From DATBVX01 sp963695985 (GTDB lineage: Bacteria; Pseudomonadota; Gammaproteobacteria; Steroidobacterales; Steroidobacteraceae): a stretch of 64,000 nt of DNA. The stretch is from NCBI GenBank assembly GCA_963695985.1, contig CAVOIC010000005.1:1-64000 (forward strand), given 5' to 3'. The stretch's first letter is position 1; each line of letters starts with the position of its first letter. A program made the translations under genes and the position numbers. Below are positions 8,336 through 19,586 of this stretch, piece by piece. Under the pieces are notes generated by a model. That model was not told the DNA's origin. It searched no databases and worked only from the letters and a program-made list of their open reading frames with translations.

Positions 8336-9871
8336 TCATTCATGTATTGGCGAGGCACTCGAGGCTTGCTCAAGGAATTCACGCAGTTCGCCGGACTGCA
8401 CCATGGCGGTGAGCTTCGTTATGTCACCATCGAGGCGATGATCCTTTGGGTTTTCCGGTACCTGCCGGCGCACGGCGGCGTGCAGCGCTTCGAGCGCCGG
8501 CGTCGAACGCAGCGGCCGCAGGCAGTCGATGGCGCGGGCTGCCGCTAGCAGCTCGATGCCGAGCACCGCAGCTGTGTTGTCGCAGATCCTGAGAAGTTTG
8601 AGTCCCGCCCAGGGCGCCATGCTCACGTGATCTTCCTGGCCCGCGGAGGTCGGGATGCTGTCGACCGATGCCGGATGCGCCAGAGTCTTGTTCTCGGAGG
8701 CGAGCGCTGCAGCAGTGACATGCGCGATCATGAATCCGGACTCGACTCCCGGCTCGCTCGTGAGAAACATGTTGAGCGCGGGATTGACGCGCCGGTCCAG
8801 CAGGTCGGTGCGCCGCTCCGACATGCTGGCGAGCTCCGCCACAGCGATCGCGAGGAAATCACTTACGAAGCCGAGCGGCGCGGCGTGAAAATTTCCGCCG
8901 GACAGAATCTCGTCGCCGAAGATCAGAGGATTGTCCGAGACGCCGTTGCACTCCGCCTGCAACACGAGGCGCGCGTGCGTTAGCGTGTCGGCCACGGCCC
9001 CCAACACCTGCGGCATGCAGCGCACGGCGTAGGGATCCTGCACCCGATCGCAGTTCTCGTGGCTGCGTTTGATCTCGCTGTCGGTGAGCAGCCGTCGGAA
9101 GCACTCCGCGACATAGTTCTGTCCGGGCAGTCCTCGGGCGGAGTGAATCCGCGCGTCGAACGGCGTATAGCTCCCCGCCAGCGCATCGACCGTAAGGGCA
9201 CCGACGACGATGGCACTGTGCAGCAGGTTCTGCGCGCGCAGCAGGCCCTCGATGGCGAGCGCAGCGCTGAGCTGCGTACCGTTGAGCAGGGCGAGGCCCT
9301 CCTTCGCTTCGAGCTCGAGCGGCGCCACCCCTGCCGCTTGCAGCACCTCGCGCCCCGACAGCGTGCGTTGCTGCTGGCGTGCCTCGCCTTCGCCGATCAG
9401 CGCGAGCGTCAGGTGTGCGAGCGGTGCGAGATCTCCCGACGCGCCGACCGAGCCGCGGCTTGGAACCAGCGGCACGATATCGCTGTTGAGCAGTGCGAGC
9501 AGCGCTTCGATGACGAGGGGACGAACGCCGGAGAAGCCGGCAGCGAGGCTGTTGGCCTTCAGCAGCAGGATGCGCCGCACGATGGCATCGGGCAGGGGGT
9601 CGCCGATGCCGCAGCTGTGGCTGCGAACGAGGTTGAGCTGCAGTTCCTTCACCTTGGCGGCGGGTATCTGGCGATTGGCGAAGGCGCCAAATCCCGTGGT
9701 GATGCCGTAGCTCACGCGTCCATCCCTGACCGCCGCAGCGACTGTGTCGCGGCTCGCCTGTACGCGCCGGCGCGCCTCCTCGCCGAGCGTGATCTTGGGG
9801 CGCGAGCGCTCATAAGTCGCCAGCTTCTCGATCGTGAGGTCGCTGCCGGTCAGCTGCCAGGTATCAGTCAC
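8336..9871 (-). CDS. hutH: Histidine ammonia-lyase
   Basis: 511 residues. It removes ammonia from L-histidine to give urocanate, the first step of the hut pathway. The Ala144-Ser145-Gly146 triad in GSVGASGDLAPL self-cyclises to the MIO electrophile that defines the family. Other family blocks are YGITTGFGAFA, LLNGTQ and QDPYAVRCMPQVLG. Its start overlaps the end of hutI by 8 bases on the same strand, so hutI and hutH are almost certainly co-transcribed and translationally coupled. The stop leaves 79 bases before the start of the DUF4145-like gene. Confidence 0.97.
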   Translation of the reverse strand: MTDTWQLTGSDLTIEKLATYERSRPKITLGEEARRRVQASRDTVAAAVRDGRVSYGITTGFGAFANRQIPAAKVKELQLNLVRSHSCGIGDPLPDAIVRRILLLKANSLAAGFSGVRPLVIEALLALLNSDIVPLVPSRGSVGASGDLAPLAHLTLALIGEGEARQQQRTLSGREVLQAAGVAPLELEAKEGLALLNGTQLSAALAIEGLLRAQNLLHSAIVVGALTVDALAGSYTPFDARIHSARGLPGQNYVAECFRRLLTDSEIKRSHENCDRVQDPYAVRCMPQVLGAVADTLTHARLVLQAECNGVSDNPLIFGDEILSGGNFHAAPLGFVSDFLAIAVAELASMSERRTDLLDRRVNPALNMFLTSEPGVESGFMIAHVTAAALASENKTLAHPASVDSIPTSAGQEDHVSMAPWAGLKLLRICDNTAAVLGIELLAAARAIDCLRPLRSTPALEALHAAVRRQVPENPKDHRLDGDITKLTAMVQSGELREFLEQASSASPIHE

Positions 9872-11054
9872 GAGTCTGTCGTACTCCGTTGATGAAGATT
9901 GCCTCGGGTCTCACACCGCCGAGCTGGTAGGCAAGAAACTCCGGCTCGGGAATGCTCCACACCGTGAAGTCCGCGCGCTTCCCCCGCGCGAGCGCGCCGA
10001 GGTCGTCGCGTCCCAGCGCCCGTGCGGCATTGTAGGTGACCCCGAGCAGAGCTTCCTCAGGTGTGAGTCCGAACAGCAGCACCGACATGTGCAGGCACGT
10101 GAGCAGGCTCGCGATCGGCGATGAACCCGGATTGAGATCCGATGCCACTGCCATCGCGACGCCGTGCTCGCGCAGCAACGACACCGGCGGACGCTGTGAT
10201 TCGCGCAGGAAGTAATATGCCCCGGGCAGCAGCACCGCGACCGTGCCCGCCCCAGCCATGGCGCGTGCGCCGCCCGCGTCGAGATACTCCAGGTGATCGC
10301 AGGACAGGGCACCGAACTGGGCGCCGAGCGCCGCGGCGCCGCTCGAGGAGAGCTGTTCCGCGTGCACGCGGATCTTGAACCCGAGCTCACGCGCGCGCGC
10401 GAACAGGCGCCGTGCATCTTCCAGGTCGAAGGCGATCGTTTCGATGAACGCATCGACGCAGTCGGCGAGGTGCTCCTCACGCACGCGCGGCAGGAGTTCG
10501 CTGAGCACGAGCTCCATGTAATCGTGGCGATTCGATCCGGGCGGCACGGCGTGCGCCGCCAGGAGCGTCGGCACGAGGCGCAAGGGCGTCTGCTTTGCCA
10601 GCGCACGGATCACCCGCAGCATCTTGAGCTCGGTGTCGACGTCGAGACCGTAGCCGCTCTTGATCTCGAGTGTGGTGACGCCTTCCGCGCCGAGCGCGGC
10701 GATCCGTGGCCGCGCCGCGTCGACGAGCTCGCTCTCGCTCGCCGCGCGCACGGCGCGCACCGTAGAGAGAATACCGCCACCCGCACGTGCGATTTCGGCA
10801 TACGACGTACCGGCGAGCTTCAGGCGGTGTTCATGCGCACGATCGCCGGCATAGACCGCGTGCGTGTGACAGTCGACGAAGCCGGGCAGCACCACCGCGC
10901 CCCGCGCGTCGTAGGTCTCACGCGCCGGGCCGGCGGCGTCGAGGCCGACGATGCTGCCATTGCTGATTGCGAGAGAACGCGCGGCGCTCGGCGTGGCGGT
11001 GCCATCCATCGGATACAATCGCGCGTTGTCGACTCTCAGATCGAACAAGGACAC
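9864..11054 (-). CDS. hutI: Imidazolonepropionase
   Basis: 396 residues. It hydrolyses imidazolone-5-propionate to N-formimidoyl-L-glutamate, the third hut step. It is an amidohydrolase-superfamily metal enzyme: VDCHTHAVYAG carries the HxH metal ligands, IKSGYGLD the substrate-contact block, VHAEQ a further metal-site histidine, and ASDLNPGS the catalytic aspartate. It heads the hutI-hutH pair and lies head to head with hutF, with only 29 bases between the two start codons, so the hutF promoter must overlap its 5' coding end. Confidence 0.96.
   Translation of the reverse strand: MSLFDLRVDNARLYPMDGTATPSAARSLAISNGSIVGLDAAGPARETYDARGAVVLPGFVDCHTHAVYAGDRAHEHRLKLAGTSYAEIARAGGGILSTVRAVRAASESELVDAARPRIAALGAEGVTTLEIKSGYGLDVDTELKMLRVIRALAKQTPLRLVPTLLAAHAVPPGSNRHDYMELVLSELLPRVREEHLADCVDAFIETIAFDLEDARRLFARARELGFKIRVHAEQLSSSGAAALGAQFGALSCDHLEYLDAGGARAMAGAGTVAVLLPGAYYFLRESQRPPVSLLREHGVAMAVASDLNPGSSPIASLLTCLHMSVLLFGLTPEEALLGVTYNAARALGRDDLGALARGKRADFTVWSIPEPEFLAYQLGGVRPEAIFINGVRQTRD
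11014..11019 (+). promoter_or_regulatory. Candidate -10 box for hutF
   Basis: TACAAT followed by CGCGCG, inside the first codons of the divergent hutI gene and 64 bases before the hutF ATG. The same string TACAATCGCGCG recurs before parE. No good -35 is visible. Confidence 0.3.
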
Positions 11055-11083
11055 TCACCCGCCACTACGCCGCGCTCAAGGGT

Positions 11084-12436
11084 ATGCCGAGGACGCTCAC
11101 TTTTGAATATCTGCTGACGAGCACCGGTCTCGAACAGGGTCGGCGCATCGAGGTGGGTGACGATGGCCGGATCACGGCCATCGAACCTGTCAGCGCGGGT
11201 CCGTGGGACGGTCGTCTGGCGCTGCCTGGCATGCCGAACGCCCACAGTCACGCCTTTCAGCGCGCACTCGTCGGCGTGCCGGAAACGCGCGCCACAGACT
11301 CCTTCTGGAGCTGGCGCGAAGCGATGTACGCGGTAGCGAACGCGCTTGATCCCGAGGACCTGCGCGTGATCGCGACGCGCGCTTTCGGCGAGATGTTGTG
11401 CGCGGGATTCACGTCGGTGGGGGAGTTTCATTACCTGCATCACGCGCGCGATGGCTCCAGGACCCTGGACATGGCGCTGGCCCTGCGTGCCGCTGCCGCC
11501 GACGCCGGCATTCGCATGACGCTGCTGCCGGTGCTGTACCAGCGTGGTGGTTTCAACCGCCCGCCGGCTGCGGAGCAGCGTCGCTTCGTCTTCGAGTCCC
11601 TCGAGGAATTCGGGCGTCTGCTCGAGCAGCTGCGCGGGCAACCCTGTGGCGTGGCACCGCATTCTCTGCGCGCGGTGCCACCGGAGACCTTGCCCGGCCT
11701 GGTGGCGCTCGCCGACGAAGTGCTGGGCCCACGTGCGCCGATCCACATCCACGTGAGCGAGCAGATCCGCGAGGTGAATGAATGTCGCGCGGCCTACGGC
11801 CGGCCGCCGATTCGCTGCCTCGACGACAGTGTCACACTCGATGAGCGCTGGAGCCTGATCCATGCGACGCACGCCGAGCCCGCCGAAGTGGAGTTGATTC
11901 ACACCCGCCGCGCCAATCTGGTGCTGTGCCCGCTCACCGAGGCGTACCTGGGCGATGGGCTGTTCGCGCTGCCGGAATACGTCGCGCGCGGCGGCACCTT
12001 CGCCGTGGGTTCTGACAGCAACGCACGCATCGATGCGGTCGAGGAGCTGCGCTGGGCCGAGTACGGCCAACGGCTCGCGACGCGCCGGCGCAGCGTGCTG
12101 AGCGGAACACTCGGCCTCGGCCTGCCGCTGTGGCGGGAAGCGGCGGAGAGCGGCGGGCACTCGATCGGTCAGCCGGTGGGGAGTGTGGCGCCGGACACGT
12201 TCGCCGATCTGGTCGTGCTCGACGTCGATGATCCGCTGTTTGCCGGCATTGCTCCCGAGAACCTGCTCGATGCCTGGCTGACCTCCGGCAGTGCTGCGCA
12301 GATCGATTCGGTCTACGTCGGCGGGGAGCGTCGCGTCGAACACGGTGAACCCGTGCGCGCACTCGATGCCGCGCGCTTCGAGGCAGTGATGCGCCGCTGG
12401 CACGCGTCGCATCGGCCCGTCGGCGCAGGGAGGTGA
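11084..12436 (+). CDS. hutF: Formimidoylglutamate deiminase
   Basis: 450 residues. It hydrolyses N-formimidoylglutamate to N-formylglutamate and ammonia, the branch of histidine breakdown that needs HutG afterwards instead of a one-step formiminoglutamase. Amidohydrolase signatures: MPNAHSHAFQRALVG (metal His pair), HIHVSEQ, IHATHAE and VGSDSNARID (catalytic Asp region). The open frame extends upstream to 10967, but homology-like sequence starts MPRTLTFEYLLTS at the ATG at 11084, and the longer form would run deep into hutI. hutG follows 6 bases later. Confidence 0.93.
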   Translation: MPRTLTFEYLLTSTGLEQGRRIEVGDDGRITAIEPVSAGPWDGRLALPGMPNAHSHAFQRALVGVPETRATDSFWSWREAMYAVANALDPEDLRVIATRAFGEMLCAGFTSVGEFHYLHHARDGSRTLDMALALRAAAADAGIRMTLLPVLYQRGGFNRPPAAEQRRFVFESLEEFGRLLEQLRGQPCGVAPHSLRAVPPETLPGLVALADEVLGPRAPIHIHVSEQIREVNECRAAYGRPPIRCLDDSVTLDERWSLIHATHAEPAEVELIHTRRANLVLCPLTEAYLGDGLFALPEYVARGGTFAVGSDSNARIDAVEELRWAEYGQRLATRRRSVLSGTLGLGLPLWREAAESGGHSIGQPVGSVAPDTFADLVVLDVDDPLFAGIAPENLLDAWLTSGSAAQIDSVYVGGERRVEHGEPVRALDAARFEAVMRRWHASHRPVGAGR

Positions 12437-12442
12437 CCGCTG

Positions 12443-13253
12443 ATGTCCACCGCACCACCGCTCTGGCGTTACCTGCCCGCGCGCGGGGAAGAGATCCCGC
12501 TGCTGACCAGCATTCCGCACACGGGCACGTTCGTGCCTACGGAAATCGCACGCGAGTTCGCCACAGCGGAGATGGCGACCGGGCTGATGACGGACTGGCA
12601 CTTGCACGAGCTGTACGCGTTCCTGCCGGACCTCGGCATCGATGTGATTCACGCCACGCATCACCGCTTCGTCGTCGACTTGAATCGTCCGGCGGATTCT
12701 CGGCCGCTGTACCCGGGCCGTTTCGAGACCACGCTGGTGCCGAGCGAAACGTTCCAGGGGGAGCCCATCTGGCGCGTGCGGCCGTCGACCCGGGACATCG
12801 CCGAGCGCGTGCAGAAGTATCATCGTCCGTATCATGCCGCGCTTGAGCAGCGCCTGCGCGAAAAGGTGACGCAGTTCGGCCGCTGCTATCTGATCGATCT
12901 GCACAGCGTCGAGTCCAGGGCCAGCCGACTGCACGGCGAGCTCGAGCAGGACGTCTTCCTCGGCGACCGGGATGGCACGACCTGCGACGCGGCGTTCACC
13001 CACCTGGTTCGCGATCTGTTTCGTGCGGAGCATCTGGTGGTGAACGTCAATGAGCCCTACAAAGGCGGGTTCATCACCGCGCACTATTGCTCGATCGCAA
13101 ACGTGCAGACACTGCAGATCGAGATGTGCCAGCGGCTCTACATGGCAGAGGGCGCACCGCAGGGAGCGACCGGCCAGGCGCGCTTCAGCGACTGTCGGCG
13201 TCGATTGGAACGCATCTTTACCGGCATCGCGGATGCAGTGCGAATTCCGCAGC

Positions 13254-13264
<11 letters not shown>
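12443..13264 (+). CDS. hutG: N-formylglutamate deformylase
   Basis: 273 residues. It hydrolyses N-formyl-L-glutamate to glutamate and formate, the last step of the HutF-HutG route. Family blocks: LLTSIPHTGTFVP at the N-terminus, WHLHELY, VVDLNRP, YLIDLHSVES, and NEPYKGGFIT near the C-terminus, the GG turn typical of the N-formylglutamate amidohydrolase family. It is 6 bases behind hutF, so the two are one unit. Its last 11 bases overlap the end of the convergent ettA gene; no terminator hairpin separates them. Confidence 0.93.
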
Positions 13265-14928
<1,664 letters not shown>

Positions 14929-15029
14929 GTGTGAGAAAACTGCTGCGCGGGGCGGGAAAAAGGCCGCGCATTATCCACCAACCCCCTGTGTTAGGCTACC
15001 GCGTCCGCTTGGAGAGTCCTGCAAGTCCG

Positions 15030-15992
15030 ATGGCGCATTCGACGCGCTCACCGGTAGCGCTCGTCGCCGGAGAAAAGATCGCGCGCTACGGTTTCGGCGA
15101 CGGTCATCCGTTCGGCTACGACCGTCACGATGCGTTCATGCGCGAGCTGAAAGCGGAGGCGCTGGACGCATCCGTGCGGCAGCTCGAGCCCCGCAGTGCG
15201 ACGCGCGATGAGCTCGCCAGCTTCCACACGTCCGCCTATATCGATCTGGTGGTGGAGCGCTCCGCCATCGGCCAGGGCTATCTCGACGCCGGGGACACAC
15301 CGGCCTATCGCGGTGTTTTCGAGGCGGCCTGCAACGTCGTCGGCGCGACCCTCACCGCCGTCGAGGCGATCATGGCCGGAGAGGCGCAGCGCGCCTTCAT
15401 CCCGATCGCCGGCCTGCATCACGCTTCGCGCGGGCACGCGGCCGGGTTCTGTGTGTTCAACGACTGCGGGGTTGCGGCCGAGATCTTGCGCAGCCGCTTC
15501 GGGCTCAGGCGCATCGCTTACGTCGATATCGACGCACACCATGCCGACGGTGTGTTCTACAGTTTCGAGGACGATCCCTACCTGCTGTTTGCCGACATCC
15601 ACGAGGACGGCCGCTACCTCTATCCCGGCACCGGCGCAGCCTCGGAGACCGGCGTTGGCCGTGCCAAGGGCACCAAGCTCAACCTGCCACTGCCGCCCGG
15701 CGCGGGGGATGCCGAGTTTCACACCGCGTGGAGCCGCATCGAGTCTTACCTGGAAAGCCACGCGCCGGAATTCATCCTGTTTCAGTGCGGCGCGGACAGC
15801 CTGGAAGGCGATCCCATCACCCACCTGCGCCTGACCGAAGAAGCGCACGCGCACGCGGCGGCACGGCTCTGCGCGCTCGCCAAGCGCTCCGCGCAGGGTC
15901 GCGTGCTGGCGATGGGCGGCGGCGGTTACAACCGGCGCAACATTGCCCGAGCCTGGACCCGTGTCGTGCGCTCGCTGGTCGAGTCCGACTGA
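15030..15992 (+). CDS. Histone-deacetylase-family (AcuC/HDAC-like) protein
   Basis: 320 residues from the ATG at 15030. It is a zinc-dependent deacylase fold: H130-H131 in GLHHASRGHAAGFCVFND, the metal site in YVDIDAHHADGV (D168, H170), the third ligand in GADSLEGDP, and the late GGGGYN turn. Bacterial members act on acetyl-lysine proteins (AcuC on acetyl-CoA synthetase) or on acetylated polyamines; nothing here decides which. The frame is open back to 14931, but the N-terminus before 15030 is not family-like. It is divergent from ettA (101 bases) and 49 bases ahead of glyA in the same direction. Confidence 0.85.
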   Translation: MAHSTRSPVALVAGEKIARYGFGDGHPFGYDRHDAFMRELKAEALDASVRQLEPRSATRDELASFHTSAYIDLVVERSAIGQGYLDAGDTPAYRGVFEAACNVVGATLTAVEAIMAGEAQRAFIPIAGLHHASRGHAAGFCVFNDCGVAAEILRSRFGLRRIAYVDIDAHHADGVFYSFEDDPYLLFADIHEDGRYLYPGTGAASETGVGRAKGTKLNLPLPPGAGDAEFHTAWSRIESYLESHAPEFILFQCGADSLEGDPITHLRLTEEAHAHAAARLCALAKRSAQGRVLAMGGGGYNRRNIARAWTRVVRSLVESD

Positions 15993-16041
15993 TAAACTGC
16001 CGGGGCCTGCCCAGGCTCCAAGCCCCATCCCGGAGTAATTG

Positions 16042-17295
16042 ATGTTCGATCTGAAGATGACCGTCGGTGATTTCGATCCCGAGCTCAAACGCGCGCTCGA
16101 CGGTGAGCGGCGTCGCCAGGAAGAGCACCTGGAGCTCATCGCCTCGGAGAATTATGCGAGCCCGCGTGTGCTCGAAGCGCAGGGCTCGGTGCTGACCAAC
16201 AAGTACGCCGAAGGTTATCCCGGCAAGCGTTATTACGGCGGTTGTGAGTTCGTGGATATCGCCGAACAGCTGGCCATTGATCGGGCAAAGAAACTCTTCG
16301 GGGCTGCATACGCCAACGTGCAGCCGCACTCGGGCTCGCAGGCCAATGCCGCGGCCTATTTCGCGCTGATCAATCCCGGTGACACGCTGCTCGGCATGAG
16401 TCTCGACCAGGGCGGCCATCTCACGCACGGCGCCAAGGTCAACTTCTCAGGCCGCTACTTCAAGGCCGTGCAGTACGGCCTCGACACTGCGACGGGCCTC
16501 ATTGACTACGAGCAAGTCGAACGCCTCGCGCACGAACACCGGCCGAAGCTGATCATCGCGGGGTTCTCGGCGTACTCACGCGTGATCGACTTTGCCCGCT
16601 TTCGCCGGATCGCTGACGCAGTGAAGGCCTATCTGCTGGTCGACATGGCGCACGTGGCGGGCCTGTGCGCTGTCGGCCTGTATCCGAACCCGGTGCCGAT
16701 CGCTGACGTCACGACGACGACCACGCACAAGACGCTGCGCGGTCCGCGCGGCGGCATGATCCTGGCGCGCGCCAACCCGGACCTTGAGAAGAAGCTCAAC
16801 TCGCTGGTGTTTCCGGGTACACAGGGCGGTCCGCTGATGCACGTGATCGCAGCCAAGGCCGTGGCGTTGCTCGAAGCGCTACAGCCCGAGTTCGCCGCGT
16901 ATCAACGCCAGATCCTGCAGAACGCCCGCACCATGTGCCGGGTGCTGATCGAACGCGGGCACCGGATCGTCTCCGGCGGCACCGACAATCACCTGTTCCT
17001 GCTCGATCTCATCGACAAGAACATCACCGGCAAGGATGCCGACGCTGCGCTCGGCCGTGCCAATATCACCGTGAACAAGAACGCGGTTCCGAATGATCCG
17101 CGCCCGCCCGCCGTGACGAGCGGGCTGCGCATGGGGACACCGGCGATCACGACACGCGGCTTGCGCGAGCCGGAAGTGGAGCAGATCAGTCACTGGATCG
17201 CGGATGTCCTGGCCGATCCGACGGGCGAAGCGACGCTCAAGCGCGTGCAGCGTGCGGTAATCGATCTGTGCCGCCGCTTTCCCGTATATGCTTGA
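16042..17295 (+). CDS. glyA: Serine hydroxymethyltransferase
   Basis: 417 residues. It interconverts serine plus tetrahydrofolate with glycine plus 5,10-methylene-THF, the main source of one-carbon units for purines (purL, purF in this window) and thymidylate. PLP is bound by K230 in TTTTTHKTLRGPRGG; other blocks are LIASENYASP, NKYAEGYPGKRYYGG and VQPHSGSQAN. The ATG at 16042 has a CGGAG site 7 bases upstream; a TTG one codon earlier is also in frame but less likely. nrdR follows after 57 bases, a common proteobacterial arrangement. Confidence 0.97.
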   Translation: MFDLKMTVGDFDPELKRALDGERRRQEEHLELIASENYASPRVLEAQGSVLTNKYAEGYPGKRYYGGCEFVDIAEQLAIDRAKKLFGAAYANVQPHSGSQANAAAYFALINPGDTLLGMSLDQGGHLTHGAKVNFSGRYFKAVQYGLDTATGLIDYEQVERLAHEHRPKLIIAGFSAYSRVIDFARFRRIADAVKAYLLVDMAHVAGLCAVGLYPNPVPIADVTTTTTHKTLRGPRGGMILARANPDLEKKLNSLVFPGTQGGPLMHVIAAKAVALLEALQPEFAAYQRQILQNARTMCRVLIERGHRIVSGGTDNHLFLLDLIDKNITGKDADAALGRANITVNKNAVPNDPRPPAVTSGLRMGTPAITTRGLREPEVEQISHWIADVLADPTGEATLKRVQRAVIDLCRRFPVYA

Positions 17296-17352
17296 GGCGC
17301 ACGCGGCCGTGTTGCTGCGGCGGAGCCGGCCGGGCTCGCGGGACTCGAAGCG

Positions 17353-17871
17353 ATGCATTGCCCATTCTGCGCACACGAAGAGACCAAGGTGATCGACTCG
17401 CGGCTCGCCGGTGAGGGGAGCCAGATCCGTCGTCGCCGTGAATGCCTGAAGTGCGCCGAGCGCTTCACGACCTTCGAGACCGCCGAGCTGGTGATGCCGC
17501 AGGTGGTCAAGAGCGATCGCGCGCGCGAGCCGTTCGATGAACACAAGTTGCGCGCGGGCATCCTCAAGGCGCTCGAGAAGCGGCCGGTGAGTAGCGAGGC
17601 GGTCGAAGAGGCGGTCACCCGCATCTGCCACAAGATTCGCAATCTCGGTGAGCGTGAGGTCCAGGCGCGCCAGGTCGGGGAGCTCGTCATGGAGGAGCTG
17701 CGCCATCTCGACGAGGTGGCGTACGTACGTTTCGCCTCAGTCTACCGGAGTTTCCAGGACGTCGAGGCCTTTCGTGAAGAGGTCGAGCGCCTGCGTCATC
17801 GCCGCCGTCGCGAGGCGAGCGCCGATCAGCTGTCACTTCTGCCCGGCGCCGCCACCGACAAGAAGAGCTAA
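17353..17871 (+). CDS. nrdR: Transcriptional repressor NrdR
   Basis: 172 residues. It is a zinc-ribbon plus ATP-cone repressor of ribonucleotide reductase genes that senses the dATP/ATP ratio. The zinc ligands are C3, C6, C31 and C34 (MHCPFC and ECLKC); the ATP-cone follows from about residue 49 (VVKSDRAREPFDEHKL) to about 140. It lies between glyA and ribD, which starts 4 bases after its stop, so it is co-transcribed with the riboflavin genes. No NrdR boxes were noticed in this window, and the nrd genes are elsewhere. Confidence 0.97.
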   Translation: MHCPFCAHEETKVIDSRLAGEGSQIRRRRECLKCAERFTTFETAELVMPQVVKSDRAREPFDEHKLRAGILKALEKRPVSSEAVEEAVTRICHKIRNLGEREVQARQVGELVMEELRHLDEVAYVRFASVYRSFQDVEAFREEVERLRHRRRREASADQLSLLPGAATDKKS

Positions 17872-17875
17872 AGCC

Positions 17876-18982
17876 GTGTCGTTTAGCGAGTTCGATCAGC
17901 GCTGCATGGCGCGCGCACTGGAGTTGGCCGAGCGCGGCCTGAACACGACGGATCCCAATCCTCGTGTCGGCAGCGTGGTCGCGGTGGGCGAGGCGATCGT
18001 GGGCGAGGGCTGGCACGAACGACCCGGCGAGCCGCACGCCGAGGTGCTCGCGCTGCGCGCGGCCGCAGAGCGAAGTCGCGGCGCGACCCTCTACCTGACG
18101 CTTGAGCCCTGCACCCACTTCGGCCGCACGCCGCCGTGCGTGGATGCAGTGCTGGGAGCCGCCGTGGCCCGCGTGGTATGCGCCATGATCGACCCGAACC
18201 CGCGCGTGCGCGGCTCGGGAATTGCAAAGTTGAAGGACGCGGGCATCACCGTTGAATCGGGCCTGTGCGAAACACAAGCGCGCGCGCTCAACCCGGGGTT
18301 TATCAGGCGCATGGAGCAGGGACTCCCCTGGGTGCGAGTCAAGTTCGGCGCGAGCCTCGATGGGCGCACGGCACTCGCGAACGGTGCGAGCCGCTGGATC
18401 ACCAGTGAAGAAGCGCGCGCTGACGTGCAGCGCTGGCGTGCGCGCAGCTCCGCGATCCTTACGGGCTCCGGTACCGTACTGAAAGACGACCCGCGTCTCG
18501 ACGTTCGCTCACCACCGCCCGGGAGTCCGGGCCCACGCCAGCCGCTGCGCGTTATTCTTGACACCGAACTGCGCACGCCATTCGAGGCGCGGGTTTTGGA
18601 TGATCCCGGCAGAGCCCTGATCCTGACCGGTGTCGAGAGCGGGCCGAGGCGCGCTCAGTTCGACGCGCGGGGCATTGCCACCGAGCCCGTGCAGCACGCA
18701 GCACAGGGGCTCGACCTGCACGCAGTGATGCACCGCCTGGCACAGATGGAGGTGAACGAGGTCTGGGTCGAATCGGGGCCGCGTCTTGCCGGCGCGCTCT
18801 TGCAGGAGGGCCTCGTCAACGAGGTGGTCGCGTATTTCGCGCCGTCCGTGCTCGGCTCGACCGCCCGAGGAATGTTCGATCTGCCTGAGCTCGTGTCGCT
18901 CGATCAACGAGTGAAACTCGAGTTCCGCGATGTCCGTAGAATCGGGCCCGATATCCGCGTGGTCGCGGCGTGCGGGAGCTAG
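17876..18982 (+). CDS. ribD: Bifunctional diaminohydroxyphosphoribosylaminopyrimidine deaminase / 5-amino-6-uracil reductase
   Basis: 368 residues from a GTG at 17876, giving the usual spacing of about 10 residues before MARALELAERG; an ATG at 17906 is the alternative. It performs the second and third steps of riboflavin synthesis. The N-terminal deaminase domain has the zinc site HAEV with PCTHFGRTPPC; the C-terminal reductase domain (from about residue 147) opens VRVKFGASLDGRTA and has ITSEEARADVQ and WVESGPRLAGALL. ribE follows 7 bases after the stop. Confidence 0.95.
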   Translation: MSFSEFDQRCMARALELAERGLNTTDPNPRVGSVVAVGEAIVGEGWHERPGEPHAEVLALRAAAERSRGATLYLTLEPCTHFGRTPPCVDAVLGAAVARVVCAMIDPNPRVRGSGIAKLKDAGITVESGLCETQARALNPGFIRRMEQGLPWVRVKFGASLDGRTALANGASRWITSEEARADVQRWRARSSAILTGSGTVLKDDPRLDVRSPPPGSPGPRQPLRVILDTELRTPFEARVLDDPGRALILTGVESGPRRAQFDARGIATEPVQHAAQGLDLHAVMHRLAQMEVNEVWVESGPRLAGALLQEGLVNEVVAYFAPSVLGSTARGMFDLPELVSLDQRVKLEFRDVRRIGPDIRVVAACGS

Positions 18983-18989
18983 CGCAGCC

Positions 18990-19586
18990 ATGTTCGCTGG
19001 AATCGTTCAAGCCCAGGGCATCGTCAGCGCGCGACGCGAGCGTGGCGGCGATGTCGAGCTCGTGGTCGCGGCCGAGGGACTCGACCTGGGACACGCGCGC
19101 ATCGGCGACAGCATCGCGGTGAGTGGAGTGTGCCTCACTGTCACCCAGATCGCCGGCGCGAGCTTCGCCAGTGATGTATCACGCGAAACGCTCGGGTGCA
19201 CCACACTCGGCGGGTTCGTGTCTGGCAGCAGCGTCAATCTAGAAATGGCGCTGAAAGCCGGGGACCCGATCGGCGGTCATCTGGTGTCGGGACACGTTGA
19301 CGGTATCGGGCGCCTGCTGACGCGCCGGGCGGAGGCGCGCTCGGAGCGCTTCGAGTTCGAGGTGCCGGCCGAACTGGCGCGTTATGTCGCGCGCAAGGGC
19401 TCGGTCTGCATCGATGGTGTGAGTCTCACCGTCAACGAAGTGCAGGGCGCGCGATTTACGGTCAACCTCATCCCGCACACGCTGGCAGTGACGACGCTCG
19501 GCGGCCTCGCCGCAGGCGGGCCGGTGAACATCGAAGTCGACCTCGTCGCCCGATACCTCGAGCGTCTGGCAGAATTCGCACCATGA
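18990..19586 (+). CDS. ribE: Riboflavin synthase, alpha chain
   Basis: 198 residues. It dismutates two molecules of 6,7-dimethyl-8-ribityllumazine to riboflavin. It consists of two tandem lumazine-binding repeats: MFAGIVQAQGIV with GVCLTVTQ in the first, and GHLVSGHVDGIG with GVSLTVNEV in the second. The ATG at 18990 is chosen over an upstream frame opening because the family begins MFxGIV. The stop overlaps the next gene in an ATGA junction (19583-19586), so translation is coupled. Confidence 0.96.
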   Translation: MFAGIVQAQGIVSARRERGGDVELVVAAEGLDLGHARIGDSIAVSGVCLTVTQIAGASFASDVSRETLGCTTLGGFVSGSSVNLEMALKAGDPIGGHLVSGHVDGIGRLLTRRAEARSERFEFEVPAELARYVARKGSVCIDGVSLTVNEVQGARFTVNLIPHTLAVTTLGGLAAGGPVNIEVDLVARYLERLAEFAP

